Shown here: piece after piece, positions 45,118-56,531 of the stretch
How the letters are laid out: every line of letters starts with the position of its first letter
Position numbering within the stretch: the stretch's first letter is position 1
DNA from: Phymatolithon calcareum
Taxonomy: Eukaryota > Rhodophyta > Florideophyceae > Hapalidiales
Assembly (NCBI GenBank): GCA_977006965.1
Contig: OZ345361.1
Span: 2,046,001 to 2,110,000 of the forward strand
DNA length: 64,000 nt
Direction of reading: 5' to 3'
Made by a program: the position numbers and the translations under genes
The notes under the pieces: model-generated
The model's database searches: none
Seen by the model: the letters and a program-made list of their open reading frames with translations, nothing else
What the model was told of the DNA's origin: nothing

Positions 45118-47283
45118 TTACGCCGAAGTCTGACGCCCCGCATTCGGGCGCAATGAGCCCCACCGCATAGTAGTGAAAACAGATGAGGTCTTCTCGACGC
45201 ACGGTCCGTGGTCTGGGTCTATCGACCACCCCGGTCTGTTAGAATTTTCCCGTGCACCGGGAACTTGGCGAGCGATGGGGGCAAACTTGCGAGTTGTTGC
45301 CAGAAGTAGAGATTCAGCCTGAACTAGGTCCAACTCGGAGGGATCCGCGATAGTCGACAGCAAGTCGGAGGTCGGGATAGAGGAAAAATGCCAGATGATT
45401 CGGAGCCGCCGAGGAAGAAGAGCTCACCACTACCCTGCTGACCGTTGGAGGCCGCGAAACGTGCGTCATTTGAGGTGGATGTGCTCTCCTCCAGCAAAAG
45501 TGCAGGAGCACGGCGCCGCAATGTAGTGTACCGTTGCGAAGTTGTTGTCTTCCGAACTAGAGCTCTATTAGCGGCACCTTCCGTGCGTGCGAACTCAACT
45601 AGTTCGAGGAAGCTAATCTCTGAATGAGCGTCCCGATGTCGTGAAACAAGTGGCTGTATTTTCGGTGCGAGCCCGGATTCGAACATCGTGCATTTTTCGT
45701 CCAATGAGAAAACATTACCAGCTTGACGGCATTCGACATCCTGCCGTGTGCTGTAATCGCCTTCGTACTCCCGTCTTGCTGTTGTACGTCGCGCAAATCT
45801 CGCAGTGCAGTTTGTATCGATGATGAGGCAGCAAACGATCGGAGCAGGTACTGAACTGCTTCCGGTCAACATGTAAAACCGCCACCCGATGTCGAGGATG
45901 AATCGCGAATGGATTCAAATTGGCTCAGAGCAAAACCCGCGGAGGTAATGTGGGAGCGCGAGGTAAGCTTGTGCCTCGCTCATCCGAAGTGTATCAGCTT
46001 CACGAAAGAAGAGACATAGGAAGTCCAGAATGAGGATTGGATCTTTCCTGTCGAACGGGATCTTCGATAGTGACGTTATCTCCAGTCGTCTTATCTGGTC
46101 CTTTACTTTTCCGGTTTCCCTTGAGTCGTGATCTTGTGAGGTGTTTCGGAGTCGGTACGTCCTATAAGATAGGGCCTTCTTGTAGCGGGAGTTCGTAGCG
46201 CAAAGGCTGCGAATACCAATGTGTTTTGGGCCTTTGCATTCTCCTTCTTTCTCCGTGCGGATTTTTGCGTACGAAGCGAAGGGGTAATCTTTCGCGAGCG
46301 CTCTCGGAATCTGGATCCGTATCGATGTGAGCTTTTGCGCCTATGCCCATGGCGCCGGTAGGAACGGTCAGTTGAAGAATCCGAGCTACTCGGACTTGAA
46401 GTCCCGTCATCGTCGTCATCCCCGCCGTGTTCCGGGTTTTCGTCCGTGCCGTCGTCATCGCTATCCGATGAGCTGCCGGAGGAGTCCGCGTACTTGTCAA
46501 TCCGGCGTGTGCGACGATTATCGCTCTTGGGGGACTGGCGATGTTTAGATCTCCTCCCTTCTCTCGGCTTCGAGTGACGGACGTCCGACGAAATTGGGGA
46601 AATGATTTCGATTCGCCGTCGCGCCTGTGCCGGAAAGACTGTTTTCCAATCAGCTTTCGAATTAGCGACGCTCAGTGATGTACCGCCGTCATCTGCGTCG
46701 CGGATTTTCTGACACGTGCTTTGCCACATTTTCACCATCCCGTCATGATTCTCAACGTCGACTCGAATCGTCCAAAGATCTTCCATGACCCTGTTCACGT
46801 CTGTACGTAGATTTCGTATATCCTCTGGAGCGGCGTCAGGAGAACTCGTCCTTAACATTAGCATGTTCACCGAATCCTGGAAGTCCGAAACAGCCTGACG
46901 AACTGCTGTGAGTCAGGACTCAATCAGGTGTAGGACGGCCACTTGTGCGTACCTGGATAGGGCATTCTCCTGCTTGAGTCCCGATCCCTCTTCAAAGTGA
47001 ACGCTACCAGGCTCACGATAGCCGGTTTCCGCTTTTCCCTGGATGGTACAGACATCGATGGCACATTGGCATGAATTATGCCTCGAGCACACTCGACTGC
47101 GCAAATTATGACCATGAGCAGGAGCGACCTGCTCGCCACCGGAAGTGCGAGAGTCGTAATTGGCCTTTGAGCTCTTGCCGGAATTCTTGTCCGACGTTCT
47201 AGACGTGCTTGATGGTCCTCCGGGACGTTCTTGAAGCTTGGGTCTCGGCATGTTGGCATCGGAGGCCAACGGTGACATGCCAA
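45118..47283 (-). pseudogene. Gag region of the Ty3/gypsy element
   Basis: Order on the minus strand: a charged N-terminal part (47283-46103) with a coiled-coil-like stretch and Asp/Ser/Arg-rich linker; a capsid-like core (about 46100-45590) with ILDFLCLFREADTLRMSEAQ, ALPHYLRGF and later FESGLAPKIQPLVS; then a nucleocapsid knuckle near 45200, ICFHYYAVGLIAPEC. A working knuckle is CX2CX4HX4C; here the second Cys and the His are replaced. At least two frameshifts or stops interrupt it. Confidence 0.75.
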
Positions 47284-47392
47284 CGTTTGTTCGGGGCGAA
47301 AACGTAAAATAGTTATTCGCGGAATTGTACTTCCGGGATAAGGGAATAACGAAGCGGTAGAAAAGTGAACCTTTCTAGGTCGGGAGACCAGT

Positions 47393-47798
47393 TGTCGTGC
47401 AAAGCCCTATGGGGGGATTGTCGATTGGGGTGTTCGAGCCCCCTTTCCGCGGTAGCACGACAAAGCGAAGTCGTACCCGCGTTGTAGTAGCGGCTTGTAG
47501 GACAGCACGCGCGTACGACTGAGAGAGGAAGTAAAGAGAGAGAAAGAGAGAAAGACGAGAAACAAGCGAAAGGTACGGGTTTTATCGGTCGTTTCGGGTT
47601 GCGTAACGGTAATGGCGACGAACTGACCTGGACTCGAGAACAGGAAACGTCGGAACCGGAATCGCAGAGCCCCAAAACCTCCTTGGTCCCTCCCCCTCCA
47701 CCCACGGCCACTACGACTAATAGAACAGTGGCATACAGTATACTGCTTACAGAACGGGGAAAATAGAGGGCAACTAGATCACGGAGCATTGCACCACA
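47393..47798 (-). repeat. 5' LTR of the Ty3/gypsy element
   Basis: A 406-bp LTR matching the one at 38256-38660. The matching ATCAG target copy follows at 47799-47803. Just inside the LTR on the minus strand, after AC, the sequence TGGTCTCCCGACCTAG begins with TGG and is the likely tRNA primer-binding site. The exact tRNA was not identified. Confidence 0.95.
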
Positions 47799-48212
47799 AT
47801 CAGACCTGCTGTGCCGCACGAAAAAAAATCCCGTCTACGGGTCGGTGCAACCAAACATGCCAAGGAAACGAAGGCGCTTAGTCGAGAAGAATGTTTTATA
47901 GTATAAGCAGCCATTTCCAAATCAATAAATGTGATTGGTACGGCTCAGGATGTAATTGCAGAAAAAATCGGTGGTCTAGCAAGCTCGTCACTGCGCGTAA
48001 AATGGGTCCTAATTCAACACCCAGTGAAGAAGATTGCGACCGTCAAGATTGTTAGCCTCAATTCATAAAATTCTATTGATGGTGCTTCAGTCCGCTCGGC
48101 ACCTTGGGCCGAGCCCACACTGGAAAAGCGTAGCATTGCCAAGTCCTGCTTACAGTACTCGTCTTCGCCTACCTTCATCAGAAAACGCCAATTTTCCTGC
48201 TCCATTCTCGAC
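47799..48212 (+). pseudogene. piggyBac-like transposase N-terminal part, copy 2
   Basis: The nucleotides align with the start of the copy 1 transposase reading 19850 downward. Examples are GGTCGGTGCA against TGTCGGTGCA, and a protein segment SKSINVIGTAQDVIAEKIGG against SKSKNVSGTVQEVIVEKING. Frameshifts and stops make it non-functional. The gypsy element landed within the first ten codons of this gene. Confidence 0.65.
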
Positions 48213-49130
48213 GAAAAGCTAACCAGTAGACCAACCGAGCAGCAACACAGTCCTCAGTAGCACTTTGCGCCCTTTTGGGGGCTCTCTTCGCTACGCCCTC
48301 TACGATTTTTGGGATGTTATCAAACAGCCCCTCATTGTTCACGAACTTGAGTACTTCGACCCGTTTCTCATTGCATATTTCCTCCACCGTTTAGGTTACA
48401 ACTCTACCAATAGTCTGGCGCCTTGATACCTTCCATCCACTGCAGCGTAGGAGTAGATGCTCCACGGTCTCCTTGGTTCCCACAGAGCAGGACTTGCATA
48501 TAGGGTCGTATTCAACGGGAACATCTTGAAAAACTGCTACCAGCGAGCAACATAGTTCGGCAAGTTGATTGAGAGTAGTTTCAGCGCACCTGTGGCTTAT
48601 ATTGCGCTCTGGGGGTAACAACTGCATACTCCTCAGCTTTGTCGACTGGTGCCGATTGACAATCGACCACGCAGATTCTATGGTTAAGGGTATATTTTGA
48701 TGCGTCACCAGACTTGACTCAGTAATGCCTTTTCGAGCAAGGTCGCCCGTTTTTTTCGTTCCCAGGGAGCCCACAGTAGCTTGGGATCCAAATTGCTTCG
48801 CAAGTGATCATATCATCAATCCGCCTTCCCCTAGTATCCGACAGCTTGTCATCTCCCCATACATCCATCGCTGCCCGGTCAGCGCATCGAGAAAGCTCCT
48901 TCTGACTGCAAACCAGTGAATGTGGTGTACGCATGGGATTCGCAAGTGTTCTATCTCCTCAAAAGCTCAGACCGCCGAGAATATTTCGGCGTCGAACGAC
49001 GAAACCCACTGCTCCAATGGTGGTTTCGTGTGACCACATTCGTTCCGGCAACTTTCTTGGTTGATAGCTCGTTTCTAGTCTCTGAAGCTCATCCAGAGTG
49101 TCAGCAGCGCGTGATGCAGCAAAGATAATA
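48213..49130 (-). pseudogene. Non-LTR retrotransposon 3' fragment (RNase H and Cys motif)
   Basis: Minus strand: the RNase H end block EAIWIPSYCGLPGNEKNGRP (48934-48719; usually W-x-P-x-H-x-G-x-x-GNE, with the His now Tyr). Next, CKSCSVGTKETVEHLLLRCS (48774-48391) is the zinc-knuckle-like C-terminus of many LINE ORF2 proteins, and a C-terminal tail follows to about 48215. The RT domain is absent, so the copy is 5'-truncated. It replaces the middle of piggyBac copy 2. No poly(A) tail or TSD was clear, so the borders are approximate. Confidence 0.72.
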
Positions 49131-49280
49131 TGAAATACTGATCCAGCAATTCATCCATACTGCATTTAACTCCAGTACTACTCGTCAACACTCAGTCAAT
49201 TCATATCATACATTACGTTACAGAACGATGTTCGAACCCACTTCATTCCCACAGAGAAGAAAAGGAAGAATTCGAATGCC

Positions 49281-49502
49281 ATGACGACTACTTTTCCCGC
49301 GCAAATCAACCGCAAAGTTTGCAAAGTGAGGAAAACGACTGCCATATGTTCAACATGTAGCATGCTTTATGGTGGCGAAACATGCATCTGTCGCATTCAT
49401 TTGGTTGAGACTGTTTCACGAAGCGCGTTTTTGCTATCCATAAGCTTAACGCTGTCGAAGAGCCTGATATTGGAGAGCTTTCGTTTACAAAAAATTATAT
49501 GA
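49281..49502 (+). pseudogene. piggyBac-like transposase C-terminal cysteine domain, copy 2
   Basis: KVCKVRKTTAICSTCSMLYG aligns with CKVCKLKKTTLLCSSC of copy 1 and with the usual piggyBac C-terminal Cys-rich domain. The catalytic core expected between 48212 and this point is replaced by a non-LTR retrotransposon fragment. Confidence 0.7.
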
Positions 49503-49549
49503 ATCTCATACGCTCAATTGAGGGAAAATTTCAGTAAACTAGACACTAG

Positions 49550-50780
49550 TGAAGAGGACTCGAAGGATAATCCACCATCAAGTCATGAAATTGACACTGA
49601 AGAATCTACTAATTCAAGTTACGTCTCTAGTCACAAAATTGGTCTTCTACGACACCTTTGCATAACAATTGGTAACCGGGGAAACGCAACACGTATGAGC
49701 GAAAGGACCACATAAGAGCATCGAATGTTAAAAACTTAATAAGGACCAACGCAGCTTCAACGAATCTCCAACGACTCATTTTTGAAACCCCAGTTTCAGA
49801 ATCTACGACTACTCTACTGTATCTTGTTAGTTAGTTTAGTAGTTTCTTGTATTATTCCTTCTTTTATCAAGTTGCTCCGTCTTCTCTCCGTCAGTAATGC
49901 ACAGAAAGATACAAACACTGGGAAGCTTATTTTGATGGAATTGCATTCGTGTACAGTGCGGGAACCATGCAGTTACGGTTCAGTGCAGCACTGTGAAGTA
50001 CAAATCGTGCAGTCCTCCAAACAGATCAATGTTCAGGAAAGTATGGGAATTCCATGGCAGATCCGAAAGTTCAGCAGGGTACATCTGCAGATGCACAAGA
50101 AAATCGCTGCAAGTATTACACTCTTCTTGTAATCTACGATTCCAAACCATCACCACCCATGCATGTAGAAGATCCCGCTTCTCCCACATGATCTCATCAA
50201 CACTGCGGCAAGTGTGGCTGAGACACTAACCTTCTATCGTTCTGTCCACCATTGCGATTCGGTAGACATTCGAATGGGCGTGGGACTAAATAGTATCTAG
50301 ACAGCTACCCACAAGTTTACTCAAATATTGTGAGCGAATAGAAATTGGGTCTCAGGCGCAATGCAGACAACGGCGTCACTTGGTTGATCTAGATCGTCAT
50401 GAGTTTTTTCGCAACCGACTTCATGATGAAGTGGAAGGTCAGGTAAGAGGAGATGAACGATCGCTCTTGCGGCAAAATATGACATTTTCGCCAATAAACT
50501 AAAGTAGTGCAAGGTATGAAAATGTGGCGCTGTTCTGCACCGCACGAACAAATTTACCGCAGATATAAAAGGAAACGATGGAGGCTCTCGTCCAATCAAT
50601 CAAGCCAGTGTTCTGACCGTTGCCGAAATTATTCAGCGTATTCGCTGAATTCCGAAAACGCTCTCCTGTTCGCCACAACATCCTCTCGTCTTCCAGTGGC
50701 AAGGCGTTATGATCCACGAAAACAAGTGAGCACAGTCCGGAGAGCGGACTAGTCTTACCTTAACAGACACAGCGAGCGAA
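49550..50780. other. Spacer between transposon block and gene island
   Basis: Only short frames (for example plus 49782-50132, without an ATG start, and minus 50717-50321). No domain or repeat recognised. This is the transition to the host gene cluster. Confidence 0.45.
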
Positions 50781-50787
50781 CTTGATG

Positions 50788-50801
50788 ACTATATATATGA
50801 T
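50788..50801 (+). promoter_or_regulatory. Possible TATA box of glutamine synthetase
   Basis: ACTATATATATGAT lies about 130-140 bp before the ATG at 50931, with a C/T-rich leader between. Position and motif fit a core promoter, but no transcript data are available. Confidence 0.35.
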
Positions 50802-50930
50802 GCGCATCGTTCCCATACTTGCATTCTGTGGTCGTCGGCACTCGGTGACTGAGCCCCACTTCAAATCCTTATTCGAGAGATCCCGACCCGGACAACCTTG
50901 TCCCCATCGCCACAGTCTCCGTTCTCCACA

Positions 50931-52130
50931 ATGAACTCCCTCGCCTTCGTCTCAGGCGGTTTCTCCGTCGCCGCGCGCAGCGCCCGTGCCACCGTGGACA
51001 CTCGCGCGCGTCCGGTTTCACCCGTCCCGCACACACACCGCACCAATGCCGCTCGCATCACCATGAACGCGGGTGAACTTTCACGTCTTGGTTCGCTCCC
51101 AATAAACAGCGGCGTGGTACAAGCTGAATATGTGTGGATCGACGGATATTTCAAATTGCGTTCCAAGAGTCGCACAGTGCCCGCCAATGTATCCGATCCC
51201 AACGAGCTCCCAGACTGGAACTATGACGGCAGCAGTACGGGACAGGCCCCCGGAGACGATTCCGAGGTGATCCTCAAACCGCGTGCGATATATCTAGACC
51301 CTTTCCGTGGCGGTGACAACATTCTCGTAATGTGTGACACGTACACTCCGGAAGGTGTACCTCTACCGACGAATACGCGCGCCGGTTGTGCGGATATCAT
51401 GCAAAAGGCCGCCGATAAGGAGCCGTGGTTCGGACTTGAACAGGAGTACTTTCTCATCGATAAGTGCACCGGTAAACCGCTCGGTTTCCCCGCCATCGGA
51501 GAACCCGCACCGCAGGGCCCGTATTATTGCGGCATTGGAGACCGTAACGCGTTCGGCCGCGAAGTTGTCGAGGCCACCTGGCGTGCACAGCTTTACGCAG
51601 GGCTTAAGGTCGGTGGTATCAACGCGGAAGTCGCACCTGGCCAGTGGGAGTTCCAGGTCGGTCCATGTGTCGGCATTGATGAGGGCGATCAATTGTGGAT
51701 GGCTCGTTATATTCTCGAGCGCGTGGCGGAAATTGCTGATCTTGGTGTCAACTATGACCCGAAGCCGATTAAGGGCGACTGGAATGGCAGTGGATGTCAC
51801 ACAAATTTTTCGACCATTGGTATGAGGCAAGACGGTGGCTACGAGAAGGAGATCGTCCCCGCCTTGGAGCGTCTCAGAGAGCGGCATGCGGAGCACATTG
51901 AGGCATATGGCGAGGGCAACGATCAGCGGCTCACTGGCAAACACGAAACTGCTCCGATTACGGAATTCAGGTGGGGTGTTGCTGATCGTGGTGCCAGTTG
52001 CAGGGTTGGCAGTGCGGTGGCCAGGGAGGGCAAGGGATATTTTGAGGACCGCCGTCCTGCCGGGAACTGTGACCCTTATGTTGTCACAAAGATGCTTGTG
52101 GCGACCTGCTGTGAAGTGAGGGAAGGCTAG
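50931..52130 (+). CDS. Glutamine synthetase (GSII), probably plastid-targeted
   Basis: 399 residues; catalyses ATP-dependent formation of glutamine from glutamate and ammonium. Eukaryotic GSII motifs in order: [16 protein letters not shown] (beta-grasp), [22 protein letters not shown] (metal-binding Glu), [12 protein letters not shown] (ATP region), [14 protein letters not shown] and [15 protein letters not shown]. The first 44 residues are rich in Ser, Arg, Ala and Thr with few acids, like a transit peptide, and a second Met opens the mature-like part, so plastid targeting is likely. No introns. The start is the first ATG; upstream in-frame codons lack one. It ends 195 bp from the convergent UTP15 gene. 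Confidence 0.96.
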   Translation: MNSLAFVSGGFSVAARSARATVDTRARPVSPVPHTHRTNAARITMNAGELSRLGSLPINSGVVQAEYVWIDGYFKLRSKSRTVPANVSDPNELPDWNYDGSSTGQAPGDDSEVILKPRAIYLDPFRGGDNILVMCDTYTPEGVPLPTNTRAGCADIMQKAADKEPWFGLEQEYFLIDKCTGKPLGFPAIGEPAPQGPYYCGIGDRNAFGREVVEATWRAQLYAGLKVGGINAEVAPGQWEFQVGPCVGIDEGDQLWMARYILERVAEIADLGVNYDPKPIKGDWNGSGCHTNFSTIGMRQDGGYEKEIVPALERLRERHAEHIEAYGEGNDQRLTGKHETAPITEFRWGVADRGASCRVGSAVAREGKGYFEDRRPAGNCDPYVVTKMLVATCCEVREG

Positions 52131-52325
52131 ATGATATTTAGAGCCTCACATCTTTCCAAGAGCAGTCGTTCAAGATGTTATGCACGATGCGCTTGCCGTG
52201 GAGCGGATTAGTCAATTTAGAAGCACCCCTTCGTTTGAGGTGCTGATTGCGTCAGTTAAGGAAGTAATTCGTCACTAATATTTTTACAAAAAGACAAGTG
52301 TGTTGCCCCAGATAAATACAGAAAA

Positions 52326-54102
52326 TTAGTTAATATTGGCTACGTTCATGATCATGGCCAAAGACCCTTGAAGGCGGTTGAGCTGACGACCAATCTTGAC
52401 CTCATCTCTCACTTTCGAGAAGATCCGATTGAGCAGTTCGTCCGCAAACTCTCCCTGCCCAAAATCTTTTCCATGGACATCCAAAATGACATTAAGCAGT
52501 TGCGTCAGCCTGGCTGTATACACAGGCAGATCGATGTTTCTTAGAATAAGCTGCAACTGCTCTTCCACAGCTTCGTCACTGCACCCAACAAGCGCATTTC
52601 TAAGAGCCTTTCGTGACGCAAGCTCTTCGATAACGCTTACAGCAATAGTAGCATCTTTCGTTTTGATAGCTGCTTCCAATGCCTTCCCGTGCGAGAAGGA
52701 TCTGAGGTATCGGTCATAAGAAGCACTTGTACCCTGGCGTTTAAAGTCTACGACGACATCTTCGTCATCCGCCTTAGAAAATGCACCGCGATCGAAATAG
52801 CGTCGTGACCCTGGACGTGGCCCTTCCCTTCTTGGTTTTTCAAAACCTCCACCCCATCCCTCGAACTGTCGCTCCTTCAAGCCTCCCCCTGGCACAGACC
52901 GCGGCAAGTCTTCCTTGAATCCCTTTGCAACACGGATTTCGGCGGTACCATCAGTGGAGCCAGTTCCTATTCGCTTCCCATCAGGGCTGAGAGCCAAAGA
53001 TACAATTGGACTTGGGTAGTACATGGCCGCAGAAACTTCAAAACTTGTCAGATCTTGCACCTTAATCTGCCCATCCAATCCAGCAGTTAGAAGCCGGTCA
53101 CCAGAAGGATGAACGACGCAACTAGTGACTGCCTTCGCATGATTCGAAAGCTTGGAAATCAACCGCCCTCCAGTGAAAAAATCCCACACTTTGACGTCAG
53201 TTCCCCCAACCGTGACGGCCCTGACACCACCTGGCAAGATTAACACGTCATCAATCTGTGACCCGTGGTCTAGTGAAAACAGAATTTTCTTTGTGCGCAA
53301 ATCGTAAACTCGCGCCGTTCGATCATATGACCCCACACACCAAACATGCTTCGACGATGGCGAAGGTGCTTGTGCTCGAATATAGTCCTTTGCGTCTGTG
53401 AGGGAGAAGAGCCCTTTTCCAGTTGGAAGATCCCACATGCGCACGGTAAAGTCATCGGATCCCGTCATTATTCGTAAGCCATCAGAGGTGAACTTAGAAC
53501 TCCACACAGCCCTGCAAGATGACAATTAGACACAAGAGACATCGCACAATGTTAGCACTTGGAGGCCACAGATTTCTGCTTTGAATAGTATGCTTGCCGA
53601 CTGGTTTTTCAGATAGGAGCGAAATGGTATAATCATTAGCTAGTAGACTTAAGAGTGAACTATTACTTGAAAATCATCCTCAAAACCGAGTCAAACTGCT
53701 GGCGCAAAGGCAAAAGAGTACTTACCCAGTGTGTCCTCTGAACTGGCGCAGAATAGATCTGTTCGAAACATCGAAAACTTGGGTGATTCCGTTATCACAG
53801 CCTGCTACAAGCAGCTTTCCATCTGGCTTGAAATTTGGACTACGCGCAAGGTCTTTGAACCGGCCAATGGTTTTCCGAACTTCTCCAACGCTCGTGTCGA
53901 TGAGGGACACCCCCATATCGGCGGCAGCTGCCAATTCATAAGGGAGTCGAGGCGAGAAGCAGACCCCTGTTACAGCTCCAGGAAGTAGCTCTTTGGCGAG
54001 TGTTTTGAAGGACCCCCATCTCTTCTCTTCAGATGTTGACCGGCCCGGTGCGAAAAGCGACTGCCTACGCACCACAACAGGTGCAAACTCATCCATGGCC
54101 AA
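52326..54102 (-). CDS. UTP15: UTP15, U3 snoRNP t-UTP subunit, one intron
   Basis: CDS is complement(52326-53511, 53726-54102), 520 residues. The 214-bp intron (53512-53725) has GTAAGT at the donor and TTGCAG at the acceptor, and the junction restores RGHTGAVWSSKF, a canonical WD-repeat phrase. The N-terminal two-thirds is a WD40 propeller (RIMTGSDDFTVRMWDLPTGK, VTVGGTDVKVWDFFTGG). The C-terminus (about residues 370-515) matches the UTP15_C domain (LPVYTARLTQLLNVILDVHG, IGRQLNRLQGSL). Human and yeast UTP15 are of similar length. It works in the nucleolus in pre-18S rRNA processing and rDNA transcription. It faces RPA1 head-to-head. Confidence 0.95.
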
Positions 54103-54584
54103 CTTCCATTACCGAAGGAGATCTCTGCAGTTAAGAGCGGGACTATGATGTATCGCCGGCGTCCCTCCTTGCGATATCATACTCCACATATTTCCTTCGG
54201 AAAATTCTTTGAGATATAATTTGATGCCATTAATTATGTTTGGTTATTTGCAATTATAAACAACGAGATCGTATATGGACATTCATCATTGGTTACCTGT
54301 AGCATGATCGGACACCTGGACGATTTGCGGATGCCAACGTTGTACTCCTGTAAAGCAAGAGGAAAACATTATAATAATGCAAATTTTCAAGAATTTTGCA
54401 CTGACGTCATACTCGTCTGACTTTTCGCGCCAAATCTGAAATGCATCAGAAAAAGGTGGGAAAGCGAGTCGCATACTGTCTCCGAGCGACCCACACACAT
54501 TGGCGTATACCTCTAAGAAAGGCGAGGAAAATCAAATTTATCCGCTTCAGAGTCTCAGTCCTTCCCACCACCTGAACCGTCAAG
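54103..54584. promoter_or_regulatory. Divergent promoter region, UTP15 / RPA1
   Basis: The 482 bp between the two start codons must hold both promoters and 5' leaders. The middle is AT-rich. No specific factor site is called. Confidence 0.5.
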
Positions 54585-56531
54585 ATGGAGATTTCGCAAG
54601 GAGCCGTCAGTCACATTTACAAGACTAAGGACACGTCCATGCGCCCAGTTCTGCAGATTACCGAATTGAAGAGGATTTCGCCGCCGAACGCAAACCCCAA
54701 CAGCCCGCCCCGCTTCCGCCTTGCCGTTAGCGATGGGGAGAAATACCAGCAAGCTATGCTTGCCACACAGCTCAACAAACTTGTCGCCGATCAAATGATC
54801 CAGCTTAACTGCCTTGTCCGCCTGAACGATTACATCTGCAATGAGGTCCAAAATAAGCGTATCATCATTATTCTAAACCTCGACGTCGTGTCTGCTCCCC
54901 CGAATAGAATTGGAAACCCCGTGGCGGTGGATGCTAAACCGGATACCACTAATCGACCGGCATCAAACATGGGTGCTCCTACATCTATGTACAACAGCGC
55001 TCCGGCCATGGCCCCGAAACCCGCCCAGCCTTTGACCGGCGGGTTTGGTAATGGTACCAATGGTGGATCTTGGAACGCTGTCCCACCGGCTAATGCTTAT
55101 GGGTCTAGTATGAACAAGACAGAGCCGCCGAATCCGTACAATAGGTCGTCATCTGCCGTCATGACTACTTCTGGAACGAATCCTAGCCAGCGGTACCGCC
55201 CTATTCAGAGCATTAACCCGTACCAGAACGGCTGGACGATCCGCGGTCGTTGCACGTTCAAAAGCGATATTCGGAAGTTTCAAAACGATCGTGGTGAAGG
55301 TCAAGTCATATCCTTTGAACTCACTGATGAGTCTGGTTCTATTCGCATCACTGCCTTCACCGAGCACGCGCCAAAGGTGGACGAAACAGTGCATATCGGA
55401 CGACTGTTTGTCGTGAAAGGGGGTACTTTGAAGCATGCCAACCCCAAATGGAATCGTAGTACATCGCAGTACGAAATGACGTTAGACAGAAGGTCTGAAT
55501 TTTCGGAACTCCCTGACGATGGAAACATGATCAAAGTGAAATACAATTTCACTAAAATCGCTAACCTCGAATCTATCGAAGTGAAGGGCACATGCGACGT
55601 TCTCGCAATTGTTCAGACAGTCGGCCAACTCGGTGAAATCATCATCCGCAGTACAGGTGAACCGTGCAAGAAGAGAAGTATCCAGCTTTGCGATGACTCC
55701 GGTGCGTCCGTCGAGCTGACGCTGTGGCGCAATCAAGCGGAAACATTCCTAAAGGAGGAAGATCAGAACCGTCATCCCGTAATTCTAATCAAGAATGCGA
55801 TGCGCGGTGATTTCGGTGGAGTGTGTCTAAACGTGAGTCGCAGTACCGCACTGGAACTCGATCCTGTGAACGTGCCCGAGGCCAATCAGCTTCGCGCTTG
55901 GTACGACTCGCAGGGTGGTGCCTCTGCCCCGATGCAATCACTCACCGCTGGTCGCTCTGCTTCCGGAGGAAAGGTGACGGGAGTGCGGAAGTCTCTCGAA
56001 CAGGCCCGTATAGAGGACGTAGAACCTGTATTTGGTGGCGGCGGTGGCGGCAGCAACACAATGTTTTGCACGCGCGGATTCGTGAGTTTCATCAAGGCGG
56101 ACGGTGAAATTTCATATCCTAGTGACCCGGACACAAAGAAGAAGGTTGCACAGGTGTCTCCTGGGATTTGGCACAGCGCAAGCACCGATCGTCAGTTGCG
56201 TGACGAAGACATTGTGCACCGGTACATCTTGAACTTGAAAATCGCGGATCACACTGGATCGCAGTGGTTGAGCGCCTTTGATGAATCTGGGTCTGTGATT
56301 ATGGGGAAGACGGCAAATGAGATGCGGGGCATGAAAGACAATGACATTTCGATGTACGAGAGCGTTATTGATGACGCCAAATTCAGGCCATTCATCATGC
56401 GCGTACAAGTGCGAGAGCAGGAATACAGGGGTGAGAGCCAAATAAGATACACTATGTCGAGATGTGAGCCGCTTGACTTTGCCGCCGAAGGACGGGTTCT
56501 ATTGGATGAGATTAAGAACTACGCTGTTTAG
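54585..56531 (+). CDS. RPA1: Replication protein A large subunit with degenerate zinc finger
   Basis: 648 residues, intronless, first ATG. Domains: N-terminal OB fold (1-105); Pro/Asn/Ser linker (106-200); DBD-A (about 205-320, NPYQNGWTIRGRCTFKSDIR); DBD-B (325-430, KGTCDVLAIVQTVGQLGEI); DBD-C (490-640, MFCTRGFVSFIKADGEIS and ILNLKIADHTGSQWLSAFDE). RPA1 is the ssDNA-binding core of the RPA trimer in replication and repair. DBD-C normally has a four-Cys zinc finger in the ACPxxxCNKKV...WxCxxC region. Here it reads YPSDPDTKKKV (about 510-520) and WHSASTD (about 528), so all four cysteines are missing. The rest of the OB fold is well conserved. It could be one of several RPA1 paralogues. Confidence 0.95.
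   Translation: MEISQGAVSHIYKTKDTSMRPVLQITELKRISPPNANPNSPPRFRLAVSDGEKYQQAMLATQLNKLVADQMIQLNCLVRLNDYICNEVQNKRIIIILNLDVVSAPPNRIGNPVAVDAKPDTTNRPASNMGAPTSMYNSAPAMAPKPAQPLTGGFGNGTNGGSWNAVPPANAYGSSMNKTEPPNPYNRSSSAVMTTSGTNPSQRYRPIQSINPYQNGWTIRGRCTFKSDIRKFQNDRGEGQVISFELTDESGSIRITAFTEHAPKVDETVHIGRLFVVKGGTLKHANPKWNRSTSQYEMTLDRRSEFSELPDDGNMIKVKYNFTKIANLESIEVKGTCDVLAIVQTVGQLGEIIIRSTGEPCKKRSIQLCDDSGASVELTLWRNQAETFLKEEDQNRHPVILIKNAMRGDFGGVCLNVSRSTALELDPVNVPEANQLRAWYDSQGGASAPMQSLTAGRSASGGKVTGVRKSLEQARIEDVEPVFGGGGGGSNTMFCTRGFVSFIKADGEISYPSDPDTKKKVAQVSPGIWHSASTDRQLRDEDIVHRYILNLKIADHTGSQWLSAFDESGSVIMGKTANEMRGMKDNDISMYESVIDDAKFRPFIMRVQVREQEYRGESQIRYTMSRCEPLDFAAEGRVLLDEIKNYAV

Larger units (their letters stand above)
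38256..47798 (-). mobile_element. Full-length Ty3/gypsy retrotransposon
   Basis: 9543 bp, two LTRs, a perfect 5-bp TSD, gag and pol in Ty3/gypsy order (protease, RT, RNase H, integrase) on the minus strand, plus an antisense gene between integrase and the 3' LTR. LTR divergence of about 3% and frameshifts in gag, protease, the RT-RNase H junction and integrase show that it is not recent. It is inserted near the start codon of the piggyBac copy 2 transposase. Confidence 0.95.
38052..49549 (+). mobile_element. piggyBac-like element, copy 2, split by a gypsy insertion
   Basis: The ends are CTAGTGTCTAGTTTACT at 38052-38068 and its exact reverse complement at 49533-49549. A CCTCAATGGAGGGG / CTCAATTGAGGG palindrome lies just inside each. 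38070-38255 aligns with the promoter end of copy 1 (GGGGCGATATAAAAGCTC). After the 9.5-kb gypsy insertion the alignment resumes at 47799. The C-terminal domain is near 49281-49440. No TTAA duplication is visible at the borders. Confidence 0.7.

Noticed and set aside
51363-51944. 193-codon frame antisense to glutamine synthetase
   Set aside because: Shadow of a clearly conserved enzyme gene.
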